Assembly: GCF_020523625.1 (NCBI RefSeq)
Contig: NZ_JAJAQH010000005.1
Span: 62,001 to 126,000, forward strand
Length of the DNA stretch: 64,000 nucleotides
Direction: 5' to 3'
From: Methylovorus menthalis
Lineage (GTDB): Bacteria; Pseudomonadota; Gammaproteobacteria; Burkholderiales; Methylophilaceae
The notes under the pieces are model-generated. The model saw only the letters and a program-made list of their open reading frames with translations. It had not been told where the DNA came from and did no database searches. Positions 33,801-40,874 of the stretch are shown here, one piece after another. Numbering within the stretch: the first letter of the stretch is position 1; each line of letters begins with the position of its first letter. Made by a program: the position numbers and the translations under genes.

Positions 33801-35214
33801 CCGCCAGGGCGCCGTTGTCTTCCGGCAGGTTAACGCCGCGTTGCTGCATGATGTCGAGCAGCGCCTCGGGCGAAGCTGGCAGCTCGCCGGTGGTGTAGCC
33901 CGCTTGTTGCAGCGCGTGCAGCATGTCGAACAGGCTGGCGGGTACATCAAGATTATCGGCCCCAATGTTCTGGCGACCTGGCGGGTGGTTGTAGTAAATC
34001 AGCGCGACTTTCTTGTCGGCATTCGGTTTGTCGCGCAGCGTTTGCCAGCGTATTGCCCTCGTTACCAGCGAGCCAACTTCGGCAGGCAGCATCTGCGGCA
34101 GTTTGAGCTCCACGCCGGTTTGTTTGTCCAGTGTGGCGGGGCCAGCGGCTGCGACTACGATAGGCTGCGAGCTGCCTTGAATCTCTGGCATGGCCACGCG
34201 GTATTGCACCGAGTTGATCGGCAGGCCATCTTCGGAAAGCTGCCAGGCCGAGGCGGTGCGGTCGGTGAGGCGTATGGCCTTGTAGACCGGCACATCAAGC
34301 TGCGATAGCAGGCTGGTGACGGCCTCACGCCCTTCGGCGGCACCAACCACAAAATCCTGCAGCACTACCAGCCCGGCGGGCATGGCCGGGGCGACCAGGG
34401 TTTTCAGCTGCGCGATGGCGTCACGCGAGCTTTCTCCCCAGCGCGCCATCACGACCAGGCATTGCAGCTTGCGGCGCGCGCTGTCGGCGCAAATGGCATC
34501 GGCGGGTTGCGGATCGCTGGTGTTAAGGTCCAGCACCACCAGTACCGGCGCTGCATTTAGACGCAGGGCGGTGTGCGGGATTTCCTTGCCTTGCATGCGA
34601 AATGCCATGGCGGGCTGTGGTTTGGGTAATGGCGCTGTGCCACGCGGGTGCAGCCAGTAGCGGATGAAGGCCGCCTGGTTTTCAGTGCCACCGGCTTGCC
34701 ACAGGTCGTGCATGGCCAGCCATTGCCCGGCGGCCGGATGGTTGCGCGCGGCGCTGGCAATCTCCGGGGCGAGGTTATTTTGGGTGAGTGTCAGCGCTGC
34801 CGCATCCTTGAAGCGGCTGACGGGCTCACCAGCAAAGCGGCTGCGCATGGAAAGGCCGCTTTCGCCATTGATGGCGATGAAGTTGCGGATATTGCCACTG
34901 CCAGCCCGATCCAGCCGGATTTGCAGGCGTTGCGCGGCTTCGCCGTATACGGCGATGGCCATCACTGCATCCGCATTTTTCAGCCAGCGATCCAGTGTTT
35001 TGTCGTCCGCCGCCAGCACTTGCGATTGCGTGCGCAGCAGGATTTTATCTTTGCCGTTATTGGCGAGCACCACATGCGCCGCATTGGCCACTGCCGGGGC
35101 GGTGCGATCGGAGACAATGCCGAACAGCGTGGCGGCGGAGGCGGGCAGGCTGGAAAATGTGAATGCCGCAAGCAGCAGGCCGCCAAGGGTAGAAGCAGGC
35201 AGCCGGGACATCAT
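30868..35214 (-). CDS. cobN: CobN-like protein with signal peptide and C-terminal membrane anchor
   Basis: A 1448-aa homologue of the large subunit of cobaltochelatase, which inserts cobalt into the corrin ring in the aerobic pathway. The core motifs are readable: HNGNMLIPGIRFGNIFIGPQ near residue 605, the HIGRHSTYEFLPGKAVGLS motif, GVGEGTQSKRRGLAVMIDHL, and DYLGGLSLA near the end. Unlike ordinary CobN it begins with a signal peptide (residues 1-28, ending ASA). It ends with a Pro/Ala-rich linker, one membrane helix (LGWWLLALLPALGLGIWLG) and a basic tail, which puts the body in the periplasm. The chelatase partners CobS and CobT (AAA+ type) are not visible. ExbB-like and DUF2149 genes follow. 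It may load, unload or pass on metal or corrinoid rather than act as a normal chelatase. Confidence 0.85.
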   Translation of the reverse strand: MMSRLPASTLGGLLLAAFTFSSLPASAATLFGIVSDRTAPAVANAAHVVLANNGKDKILLRTQSQVLAADDKTLDRWLKNADAVMAIAVYGEAAQRLQIRLDRAGSGNIRNFIAINGESGLSMRSRFAGEPVSRFKDAAALTLTQNNLAPEIASAARNHPAAGQWLAMHDLWQAGGTENQAAFIRYWLHPRGTAPLPKPQPAMAFRMQGKEIPHTALRLNAAPVLVVLDLNTSDPQPADAICADSARRKLQCLVVMARWGESSRDAIAQLKTLVAPAMPAGLVVLQDFVVGAAEGREAVTSLLSQLDVPVYKAIRLTDRTASAWQLSEDGLPINSVQYRVAMPEIQGSSQPIVVAAAGPATLDKQTGVELKLPQMLPAEVGSLVTRAIRWQTLRDKPNADKKVALIYYNHPPGRQNIGADNLDVPASLFDMLHALQQAGYTTGELPASPEALLDIMQQRGVNLPEDNGALAEMQQHVTNMDAASYQRWFATLPAAVRGEMTEGPLGRLHADIVAAQQAGEIAIGRTRLDKAMHELRHLLEGADHPKRNEALRQLAALQTGYEQCLDQHTDCNKLTQDKSRLAALGIEGLRGWGQPPGKVMVHNGNMLIPGIRFGNIFIGPQPPRGWEVDEELLHANTTIPPPHQYLGFYHWLQADFGADALVHIGRHSTYEFLPGKAVGLSASDYSRLIAGDLPGIYPYIVDGVGEGTQSKRRGLAVMIDHLTPPLTATPLYDRLLELRQVVETYESSSSDTMKLEAAREMRRLVEALQLRSELEASMADVLQVRGIGFEQTDDDLLAHEVGHYLTKLQEKFMPHGLHIFGRPWSEASLQLMLDSMGRGQEHKVSEATRDALAASPGLEMHAFLHALEGGFIAPGKGNDPLRSPESLPTGRNFHALDGDVLPTRLGFQMGAAMADKVKQRDSIKDSEGVILWASDAVRDEGVIVSFILRLMGTEPEWNARGIVQKMQLTPGVPRHDVIVTTSGLFRDLYPNLMQWIDTAGRMALAASATRIRQQHPELSDALDAALTPLGEGRQEADESLESNGVALHWLRRTQALATQGMPLAQAGREAAWRIFGDAPGAYGTGINRLTERSGSWKDRSELGNAYLTRMGHAYGLDAQGQPAHAVFSTALGSIANTYHGRASNLYGLMDNNDAFDYLGGLSLATEQVTGQRPAARILNHSDPNNVSDDPLETALLMEMRGRYLNPNWIRPLMDHGYAGARTMGTEFMENLWGWQVTRPDIIKDWAWDEVKRVYVDDGLGLGLDKFLEDKHNAHVKAQMLAIMLVAAQKGYWHADDATVRQLGSQLAQLVSKNGLPGSGHTAPNHPMWSWLAGHLSSQDNQVLQQVLSKARGDGLNAYGPTAQPEANAPHLPDATPEPEPVHANKPASKAAQKPTPAAKTPPTPVQAAPTMYEVAVKSVQMHLGWWLLALLPALGLGIWLGMRKQPQA

Positions 35215-36500
35215 GCGGTGAAGAGGGCGGCGGCCGCTTGCGGGTTGGAGGGGAAGTAAAAGTGCAGATAGCTCGCGGTCAGGCTGCCATGGCGGTAGAT
35301 GGCTTCGCCGGGTTTGCCGCGTTGGGTAGTGGCGATGTGCATGGGCGGCAAGGTGGTTTCCATGCGGGAATAATGAAAGGTGTGGGCGTTGAGGCGGCCA
35401 TCGGTAAAATCGGCAAACTGCACGCCCAGGCCCTGAAAGCGCGACTGCATGCTGGTGCTGCCGGGCAGCAGGCCAAACATTGGCGTGGTATCAATCGCTG
35501 CACTGAGCGCCATCATGCCGCCGCATTCGGCCAGCATGGGCGTGCCTGCTTGCCAGGCTAGTTGCAATGCCTGGCGCATGGCTTGGTTGGCGCTGAGCGT
35601 GGCAGCGTGGATTTCCGGATAGCCGCCGGGAAACCATAGGGCATCGGCCACGGGCAGCGCCTGGTCTTGCAGCGGCGAGAAAAATTCGAGCTTGGCGCCC
35701 AGCTCGCGCAGGCAATCGAGATTGGCGGGGTAAATAAAACAGAAGGCCGCATCGCGTGCGATGGCGATGGTTTTGCCCGCCAGCGGACGGAAGGTGTCGG
35801 CTGGGGTGTGGGCGGGTGCAGCGAAGTCGGTAGCTGGGGGTAGCGGTAGTTTGCCATCGGGCTGCGAGGCCAGCAGGGCCTGTGCCGCAGCGCTGATGCG
35901 TTGCTCCAGATCGTCAATCTCATCGGCGCGATGCAGGCCGAGGTGGCGTTCTGGCAATGAAAAGTTGTCGGATTTTGGCAAGGCGCCCAGCCATGGAATA
36001 TCGGCTGGCAGGCTCTGACGCAATAAATCCGCATGGTGGCTGCTGCCGGTGCGGTTGCCGATGACACCCGCCGGAATCAGCGCCGGGCGATAGCGATAAA
36101 GCCCGGCTGCCAGTGCGCCAAAAGTCTGCGCCATGCCAGCAGCATCTACGGTCAGGGCGACGGGGATACGAAATCGCTCGGCGATATCGGCGCTGGATGG
36201 TGCGCCATCGTATAGCCCCATGACGCCTTCAATGATGATCACATCGGCGTCGAGCGCGGCCTGATGCAACCTGGTCTGGATGTCGGCCTCGCCATTCATG
36301 GCCAGGTCGAGGTTGTAAACGGGATGACCGGTGGCGGTTGCCAGGATCATGGGGTCAAGAAAGTCGGGGCCACACTTGAAGCCACGCACCCGCAAGCCGC
36401 TATCGCGCCAGGCGCGGGCCAGGGCGGCGGTGACCAGGGTTTTGCCTTGATTGGATGCCGGGGCGGAAACCAGCAGGGCCGGGCAGGCCGCCGCTACCAC
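35211..36500 (-). CDS. cobB: Cobyrinate / hydrogenobyrinate a,c-diamide synthase
   Basis: A 429-aa glutamine amidotransferase that amidates the a and c carboxylates. The N-terminal ATP-binding domain begins VSAPASNQGKTLVTAAL and continues RGFKCGPDFLDPMI; EGVMGLYDG is also present. The C-terminal glutaminase domain has PMLAECGGMMALSAAI with the nucleophilic Cys. It starts with GTG inside the last codons of cobO, and its stop overlaps the cobN start as ATGA, so translation is tightly coupled. Whether the substrate is cobyrinate or hydrogenobyrinate cannot be told. The alternative name is CbiA. Confidence 0.92.
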   Translation of the reverse strand: MVAAACPALLVSAPASNQGKTLVTAALARAWRDSGLRVRGFKCGPDFLDPMILATATGHPVYNLDLAMNGEADIQTRLHQAALDADVIIIEGVMGLYDGAPSSADIAERFRIPVALTVDAAGMAQTFGALAAGLYRYRPALIPAGVIGNRTGSSHHADLLRQSLPADIPWLGALPKSDNFSLPERHLGLHRADEIDDLEQRISAAAQALLASQPDGKLPLPPATDFAAPAHTPADTFRPLAGKTIAIARDAAFCFIYPANLDCLRELGAKLEFFSPLQDQALPVADALWFPGGYPEIHAATLSANQAMRQALQLAWQAGTPMLAECGGMMALSAAIDTTPMFGLLPGSTSMQSRFQGLGVQFADFTDGRLNAHTFHYSRMETTLPPMHIATTQRGKPGEAIYRHGSLTASYLHFYFPSNPQAAAALFTA

Positions 36501-37105
36501 TCCACCCCCGGCATGGCTTGCACGCCATTTTTAAAGGCATGCTTGACCATATTCATTTCGGTGACGGTATCGGCTTGCTCTATCAGCTCTGGCGGGGCGG
36601 CACGGCCGGTGACGACCACGTGCTGCATGGCCGGCCGAGCGGCAATGTCCGCCAGCACATCGGCCAGCTCCAGGTAATGGTATTTGAGCACGATATTGAG
36701 CTCGTCCAGAATCACCACGCTGACACTGCTATCCTGCATGGCTTGCTGCGCTTGGGCCCAACCTTGTTTGGCTGCAGCAATATCGCGATCGCGGTTCTGC
36801 GTTTCCCAGGTAAAACCTTCGCCCATGACATGCCAGGTGACATTTGGCTGGCTGCGGTAAAAGGCTTCTTCGCCTGTATCCGAGCGGCCTTTGACAAATT
36901 GCACCACCACCGCACGTTGCCCATGCCCCAGTGCGCGTGCCAGGAGGCCAAAGGCTGCGGTGGATTTACCTTTGCCATTGCCGGTATTCACCAGCAACAG
37001 GCCGCGCTCAACCCGGGCGGCCTCAATCTTGGCATCCACCACCGCTTTTTTGCGCGCCATGCGATCAGCATGGCGCTGGTTCAGCCCCTGGTCTTGCTCA
37101 CTCAT
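36494..37105 (-). CDS. cobO: Cob(I)yrinic acid a,c-diamide adenosyltransferase
   Basis: A 203-aa CobA-type adenosyltransferase. The P-loop is VNTGNGKGKSTAAFG near residue 40, followed by VVVQFVKGRSDTGEE and VILDELNIVLKYHYLE. The N-terminal helix region (RHADRMARKKAVVDAKI) is typical of the CobO/BtuR group. It moves the 5'-deoxyadenosyl group from ATP to Co(I) in corrinoids and also serves salvage. It overlaps both its upstream (btuM) and downstream (cobB) neighbours by a few bases. Confidence 0.95.
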   Translation of the reverse strand: MSEQDQGLNQRHADRMARKKAVVDAKIEAARVERGLLLVNTGNGKGKSTAAFGLLARALGHGQRAVVVQFVKGRSDTGEEAFYRSQPNVTWHVMGEGFTWETQNRDRDIAAAKQGWAQAQQAMQDSSVSVVILDELNIVLKYHYLELADVLADIAARPAMQHVVVTGRAAPPELIEQADTVTEMNMVKHAFKNGVQAMPGVEW

Positions 37106-37671
37106 GCGGCTTGCTTGGCATCAGCGCGCACCAGCTTGATCACGATATGAATGATGGCGGCGGTGGCGATGTAAAACGCCAGGGTTTGCAGGGAGGATGG
37201 ATAGTATTTGGTCAGGCGTGGCAGGAATTCCATCAGTGATGGATCGGCATAGCGACCGGAGAAGAAGTAGAAACCGCCGCTGGAGAACAGGTGGCAGATA
37301 AAGCTACTGACCAGCACAGCGCCGCTCAATGTGAACAGGGACTTGATGGCAAAACTGTAATGCTTGGCAAACCAGCGACCACCCAGCCACAGGGTGCCAT
37401 AAGCGGGTACCAGGAAACCATAGGCCGGGCTGGTGCAGAAATCACTGCCGCCACTGGCGCTCACCGAGGCAAAGTCCAGCCCGGCGGCGATGCCCATGAA
37501 CAAAGGAAACACCCACATTGGGCGCAAGTAGACACCCAGCATGAAAAAGACAGCCCAGGATGCGCTGGGCAGATGGTTGATGCTGGCAAAGTGATTGCCA
37601 CGCGTCATGATCATGAGTGCTGCGAGTAGCAAGCCGACGATAAGCTGTTGCTGTTTGGTGAGGTTAAGCAT
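37102..37671 (-). CDS. btuM: BtuM-family cobalamin transporter
   Basis: A 189-aa integral membrane protein with about six helices, resembling the S-components of ECF transporters. The segment SDFCTSPAYGFLVPAYG contains Cys79. In BtuM of Thiobacillus denitrificans a Cys at nearly the same position binds cobalt and decyanates vitamin B12, and the protein works without an ECF module. The ATG at 37671 is preferred (AAGG upstream); this also gives the BtuM-like MLNLT start. It lies between btuB and cobO in the riboswitch-led operon. No BtuC or BtuD is seen, so BtuM probably supplies inner-membrane uptake. Confidence 0.82.
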   Translation of the reverse strand: MLNLTKQQQLIVGLLLAALMIMTRGNHFASINHLPSASWAVFFMLGVYLRPMWVFPLFMGIAAGLDFASVSASGGSDFCTSPAYGFLVPAYGTLWLGGRWFAKHYSFAIKSLFTLSGAVLVSSFICHLFSSGGFYFFSGRYADPSLMEFLPRLTKYYPSSLQTLAFYIATAAIIHIVIKLVRADAKQAA

Positions 37672-37706
37672 GAGAGATTGCCTTATGGTTAAAGTATTTA
37701 AGAAAC

Positions 37707-37738
37707 GGAACATTTCAATATTTTAAATGAAATGTTCC
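37707..37738. repeat. Perfect inverted repeat between btuB and btuM
   Basis: GGAACATTTCA at 37707-37717 and TGAAATGTTCC at 37728-37738, an 11-bp perfect stem with a 10-nt AT-rich loop. On the minus strand it is followed by GTTTCTT, only a weak U-tract. It may be an attenuator or mRNA processing/stability stem between the receptor and the synthesis genes, or a protein binding site. Confidence 0.6.
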
Positions 37739-37791
37739 CTTAACATTGCCTCTTGCATGGTCTATTGTCTTGCCGCTGCTATTTGCCCGCC

Positions 37792-39666
37792 TTACATCGC
37801 GGGCGAATAGCGCAGCGTGACGAACAGGTTGGTGCCAAAGGTTCCGTAGTTCTGTGCCAACTCGTACTCGCGGTCAAACAGATTGTTCACACGTGCATTC
37901 AATGACCAGTCCTGGTTGAGGCGGTAATTGGTAAACACATTCACCAGGGTGTAGCCGCGCAGGCGTAGGGTATTGGCCGCATCATCAAAACGATGGCCGG
38001 AGCTTTCGATTTCGCTGCCAAATTGCCAGTCGCCCCACGTTTGGGTAAGTCCCAAGGTACCGTGGTCGCGTGCACGGCGCGGCAACCAGTTTCCGGTTTC
38101 GGCATCTTCGGCGCGCTGAAAATCTGCATTGCCATATACCTGGGTGCGGTCCCATGCGCCGTTGTAGCTCAGGGTCAGGCCCTTCAGCTCGGCTTCATTG
38201 ACATTCAGTGGCGTTAACAATGTCCCGACACGGGTGTTGACGATCAGGTTATCCACATTGTTTCTGTAATAAATGGCCCCCAGGCGATGGTTGCCATTGG
38301 TATATTGCAGACCCACTTCACGGTTCTCGGCTTCTTCAGGCTTGAGGTTGGCATTGCCAGAAAAGCCAAATTGCAATGGGCTGTAAAGTTGATTGAATGT
38401 TGGTGCGCTGAACGCGGTGCCATACGATGCGTGCGCACGCCATTCCGGGGTAATCTGATAGCCATAGGCCAGACTGCCGGTGGTTTTATCGCCAAATTGC
38501 GAATTCTGGTCGAGGCGCGTGTTGGCCTGGAATTGATGGCTGCCGAGCTTGTACTGCCAGCCCGCGAGATAGGATTGAATATTGCGTTCATCCTTGGCAA
38601 AGGTGGTGGTTCCTTCTACTTTTTGCTCGCGGCGCTCTGCGCCCAGGTTGAATAATCCGACTGGGGTGGTGATGTCGTTTTGCCATGCATACTGGGTTTG
38701 CGTGGTCTTGATCAACGAGCGGACTTTCAGTGTATTCGCTGTGTTGGGGGTGAATGACTCGAGATTGTCTTCACTCTGGCCGACGCTGAAATTGCTCAGC
38801 CAGTTATCCGTGAACTGGTTTTTGCTATAAACCGAGATCAGGCTCTGGCGGCGATTGCCATAATAATCAAAGCGGTTTGTTGGATTGGCTGCTGGACTAA
38901 AGGTGCCACCATCGTAATGGTTGGTGCCCTCATTCAGCCAGCCCTGGATGCCGAGTTCATGGTTCTCGGTGAAATGCTGAGCCAGTTTCAATGACACATT
39001 TCTGTTGTTATAGCCATCGTCATCCGGGTTGTAATTTCTTAATGTTTTATTGGCAATGGCCGAGACGCCATTGGTGGAGCTGGCGCCGGCCTGCACGCTG
39101 AAGCTGGTGTTTTCTACACGCCCGGCGACGCCTGCGGTAGCGCTGCTGCTGCCATAGGTGCCCAGACCCACACTCGCATTCAGGCGAGGTTTGCCTTTGC
39201 CGCTCTTGGTAAAAATCTGGATGACGCCTCCGATGGCGTCTGCGCCATACAAGCTGCTGGCCGGGCCGCGCAGGATTTCCACGCGCTCAATCTGGTCGAG
39301 CGGGATATTTTCAAGCGCTGTGGTACCGGTAGTGGCGGAGCTGACGCGCAGGCCGTCTATCAGTACCAGCGTATGCGTGGCATTGGCACCACGGATAAAG
39401 ACATCGGAAGATTTGCCGGTGCCGCCATTCTGTACGATCTGCACGCCAGGCTGCATGGCCAGCAGTTGTACCAGCGAAGTCTGGCCGGCTTTCTGAATCT
39501 GATCTTGTGTAATGACGGAGATATCGCCCAGCGCATCGCTGACTTTTTGTTCAGTGCGGGCGGCTGTAACGACGATGTCGGACAGCGTGGTATCCGCCGC
39601 CAGAATGTGGGATGAATGGGCAAACAAAGGTGCAAGCGCAATGGCGAGTGCAGAACGGCGAAGCAT
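37792..39666 (-). CDS. btuB: TonB-dependent vitamin B12 receptor
   Basis: A 624-aa outer-membrane receptor. It has a signal peptide (residues 1-24), TonB box DTTLSDIVVTAARTEQ, a plug domain with QIERVEILRGPASSLYGADA (residue about 125) and a barrel ending NLFVTLRYSPAM. The size and the plug sequence GSSLYG/DAIGGVIQI match BtuB. A cobalamin riboswitch precedes it, so it should be shut off when cobalamin is plentiful. It heads an operon with btuM, cobO, cobB, cobN and onward. A paralogue with its own riboswitch is at 40875-42791. Confidence 0.92.
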   Translation of the reverse strand: MLRRSALAIALAPLFAHSSHILAADTTLSDIVVTAARTEQKVSDALGDISVITQDQIQKAGQTSLVQLLAMQPGVQIVQNGGTGKSSDVFIRGANATHTLVLIDGLRVSSATTGTTALENIPLDQIERVEILRGPASSLYGADAIGGVIQIFTKSGKGKPRLNASVGLGTYGSSSATAGVAGRVENTSFSVQAGASSTNGVSAIANKTLRNYNPDDDGYNNRNVSLKLAQHFTENHELGIQGWLNEGTNHYDGGTFSPAANPTNRFDYYGNRRQSLISVYSKNQFTDNWLSNFSVGQSEDNLESFTPNTANTLKVRSLIKTTQTQYAWQNDITTPVGLFNLGAERREQKVEGTTTFAKDERNIQSYLAGWQYKLGSHQFQANTRLDQNSQFGDKTTGSLAYGYQITPEWRAHASYGTAFSAPTFNQLYSPLQFGFSGNANLKPEEAENREVGLQYTNGNHRLGAIYYRNNVDNLIVNTRVGTLLTPLNVNEAELKGLTLSYNGAWDRTQVYGNADFQRAEDAETGNWLPRRARDHGTLGLTQTWGDWQFGSEIESSGHRFDDAANTLRLRGYTLVNVFTNYRLNQDWSLNARVNNLFDREYELAQNYGTFGTNLFVTLRYSPAM

Positions 39667-39756
39667 GGAATTTTCCTTATGCTGTTCCCGGCAACGCTTG
39701 CGCCTGTGGCGTGGTAATCAAGACAGAGTGGAGAACAGCTGAAGCGAGTCTGGTGA

Positions 39757-39965
39757 CGCTGCAACCCCGCAGCAATCCCTTGAATCATCAGGCCGGTCTC
39801 CGGGCTCATACGTTTTGTTAATCCGCCTTCCCATGGCATATGCCACAGTGGCGTGTAGGATCAACCACACGTAATTACCGTTGCGGGGGCAGCACAGGGT
39901 TAGTTTGTAAAAACGCACCTGTTTCCCAGTTTCACCTCATCACAGAATAGCGACTTCGGCACCTG
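39757..39965 (-). promoter_or_regulatory. Cobalamin riboswitch upstream of btuB
   Basis: Reading the minus strand from 39965, the order is GGTGCC, then CTGGGAAACAGGTG, CTGCCCCCGCAACGG (loop L5), the B12 box GCCACTGT, GGGAAGGCG, and GGAGACCGGCC. The hairpin GCTGCGGGGTTGCAGC at 39759-39774 exposes GCGGGG, which can pair with CCCCGC of L5, the known kissing interaction. The start codon of btuB is 90 nt further on. The rest of the 519-bp gap (39966-40185) holds no gene that I can see. Confidence 0.93.
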
Positions 39966-40185
39966 AACAACTGCGTGAATTATATGCGATGTCGCCGAAA
40001 ATAAACAGGCGTAGAAAGATGCATGACGTTACTTTTCAGGCAGGAGGGCACGGTACGACTGGCAGGCACAGGGAGGTTCACTTTTTGCCAGGCCAAATGC
40101 ATTCAGCCCAGCAGCTTGCCGGGCGGAGAAGGTGTTCACTGCTGGTTGACATGATTCTTAACCAGCCAAGAACTTAACAAAGAGA

Positions 40186-40749
40186 TTAAAGCGATATGCT
40201 GCTGGGGGCGGCAATCCGCAATTTGAAAAAACGGGCTGCCAACCAGCCAATGCCCACATACATCAACGCATAGCCGATATAAGGCGTGTAGTACTTCGCC
40301 ACGCGGACGCTAAACTCGGTAATAGTCAGGCTATCCACTTTGTCTGAAAACGCGAACCAGAAGGCATTGGACACCACGAACGCAATGCTGGTGGAAATCC
40401 ATGCAAACAAGGTAAATGGCAAGATGGCAAAAGGCTTGTCACTGTCCGCCAGTAGTCGTCCAGCGCCCCATACCAGGCCATAGGTCGGAATCAATCCCCA
40501 ATAGCCAGGCGACATGCAGTAATCCGACACGCCTTGCCAGCCCATGGCGTAGCCATCCATGCCAAACGCAGCAATCAGCGCCAGCCCCAGCCAGCTCGTA
40601 TTCGGGATCAGCAAGCCGCCCATGAACAGCACTGCCAGCGTAGCGTCTGGCACGTAAACCTCATTACCGAAATGCTGGGTGCGAGTGGCAATGATCAAGA
40701 GGATCAGGATAGCACCCACCCACAAAGACTGTTTGTTGTGCTGCGGCAT
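40186..40749 (-). CDS. BtuM-family cobalamin transporter (second copy)
   Basis: A 187-aa membrane protein paralogous to the btuM at 37102-37671. SDYCMSPGYWGLIPTYGLVW matches SDFCTSPAYGFLVPAYG of the first copy, with the metal-binding Cys at residue 78. Hydrophobic helices fill most of the length. The two copies are clearly diverged outside the Cys motif, so they may prefer different corrinoids. It follows the second riboswitch-led receptor by 125 bp, but a terminator lies between, so read-through or its own promoter is needed. Confidence 0.78.
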   Translation of the reverse strand: MPQHNKQSLWVGAILILLIIATRTQHFGNEVYVPDATLAVLFMGGLLIPNTSWLGLALIAAFGMDGYAMGWQGVSDYCMSPGYWGLIPTYGLVWGAGRLLADSDKPFAILPFTLFAWISTSIAFVVSNAFWFAFSDKVDSLTITEFSVRVAKYYTPYIGYALMYVGIGWLAARFFKLRIAAPSSISL

Positions 40750-40817
40750 TTCGTCAAAACTCCGTTGTGCTTGCTTAGTGCCTTGGATTGTAACTGTTTA
40801 AATCAAAATCCCCAAAA

Positions 40818-40854
40818 GCAAAAAGCCGCCATATACATTCAAGTATGTGGCGGC
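40818..40854 (-). terminator. Rho-independent terminator after the second receptor
   Basis: On the minus strand GCCGCCACATAC/GTATATGGCGGC forms a 12-bp stem (one G-U pair) with a 6-nt loop, followed by TTTTTGCTTTT. It lies 20 bp after the receptor stop. Confidence 0.85.
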
Positions 40855-40874
40855 CATATGAGCTTTAAGGTGTA

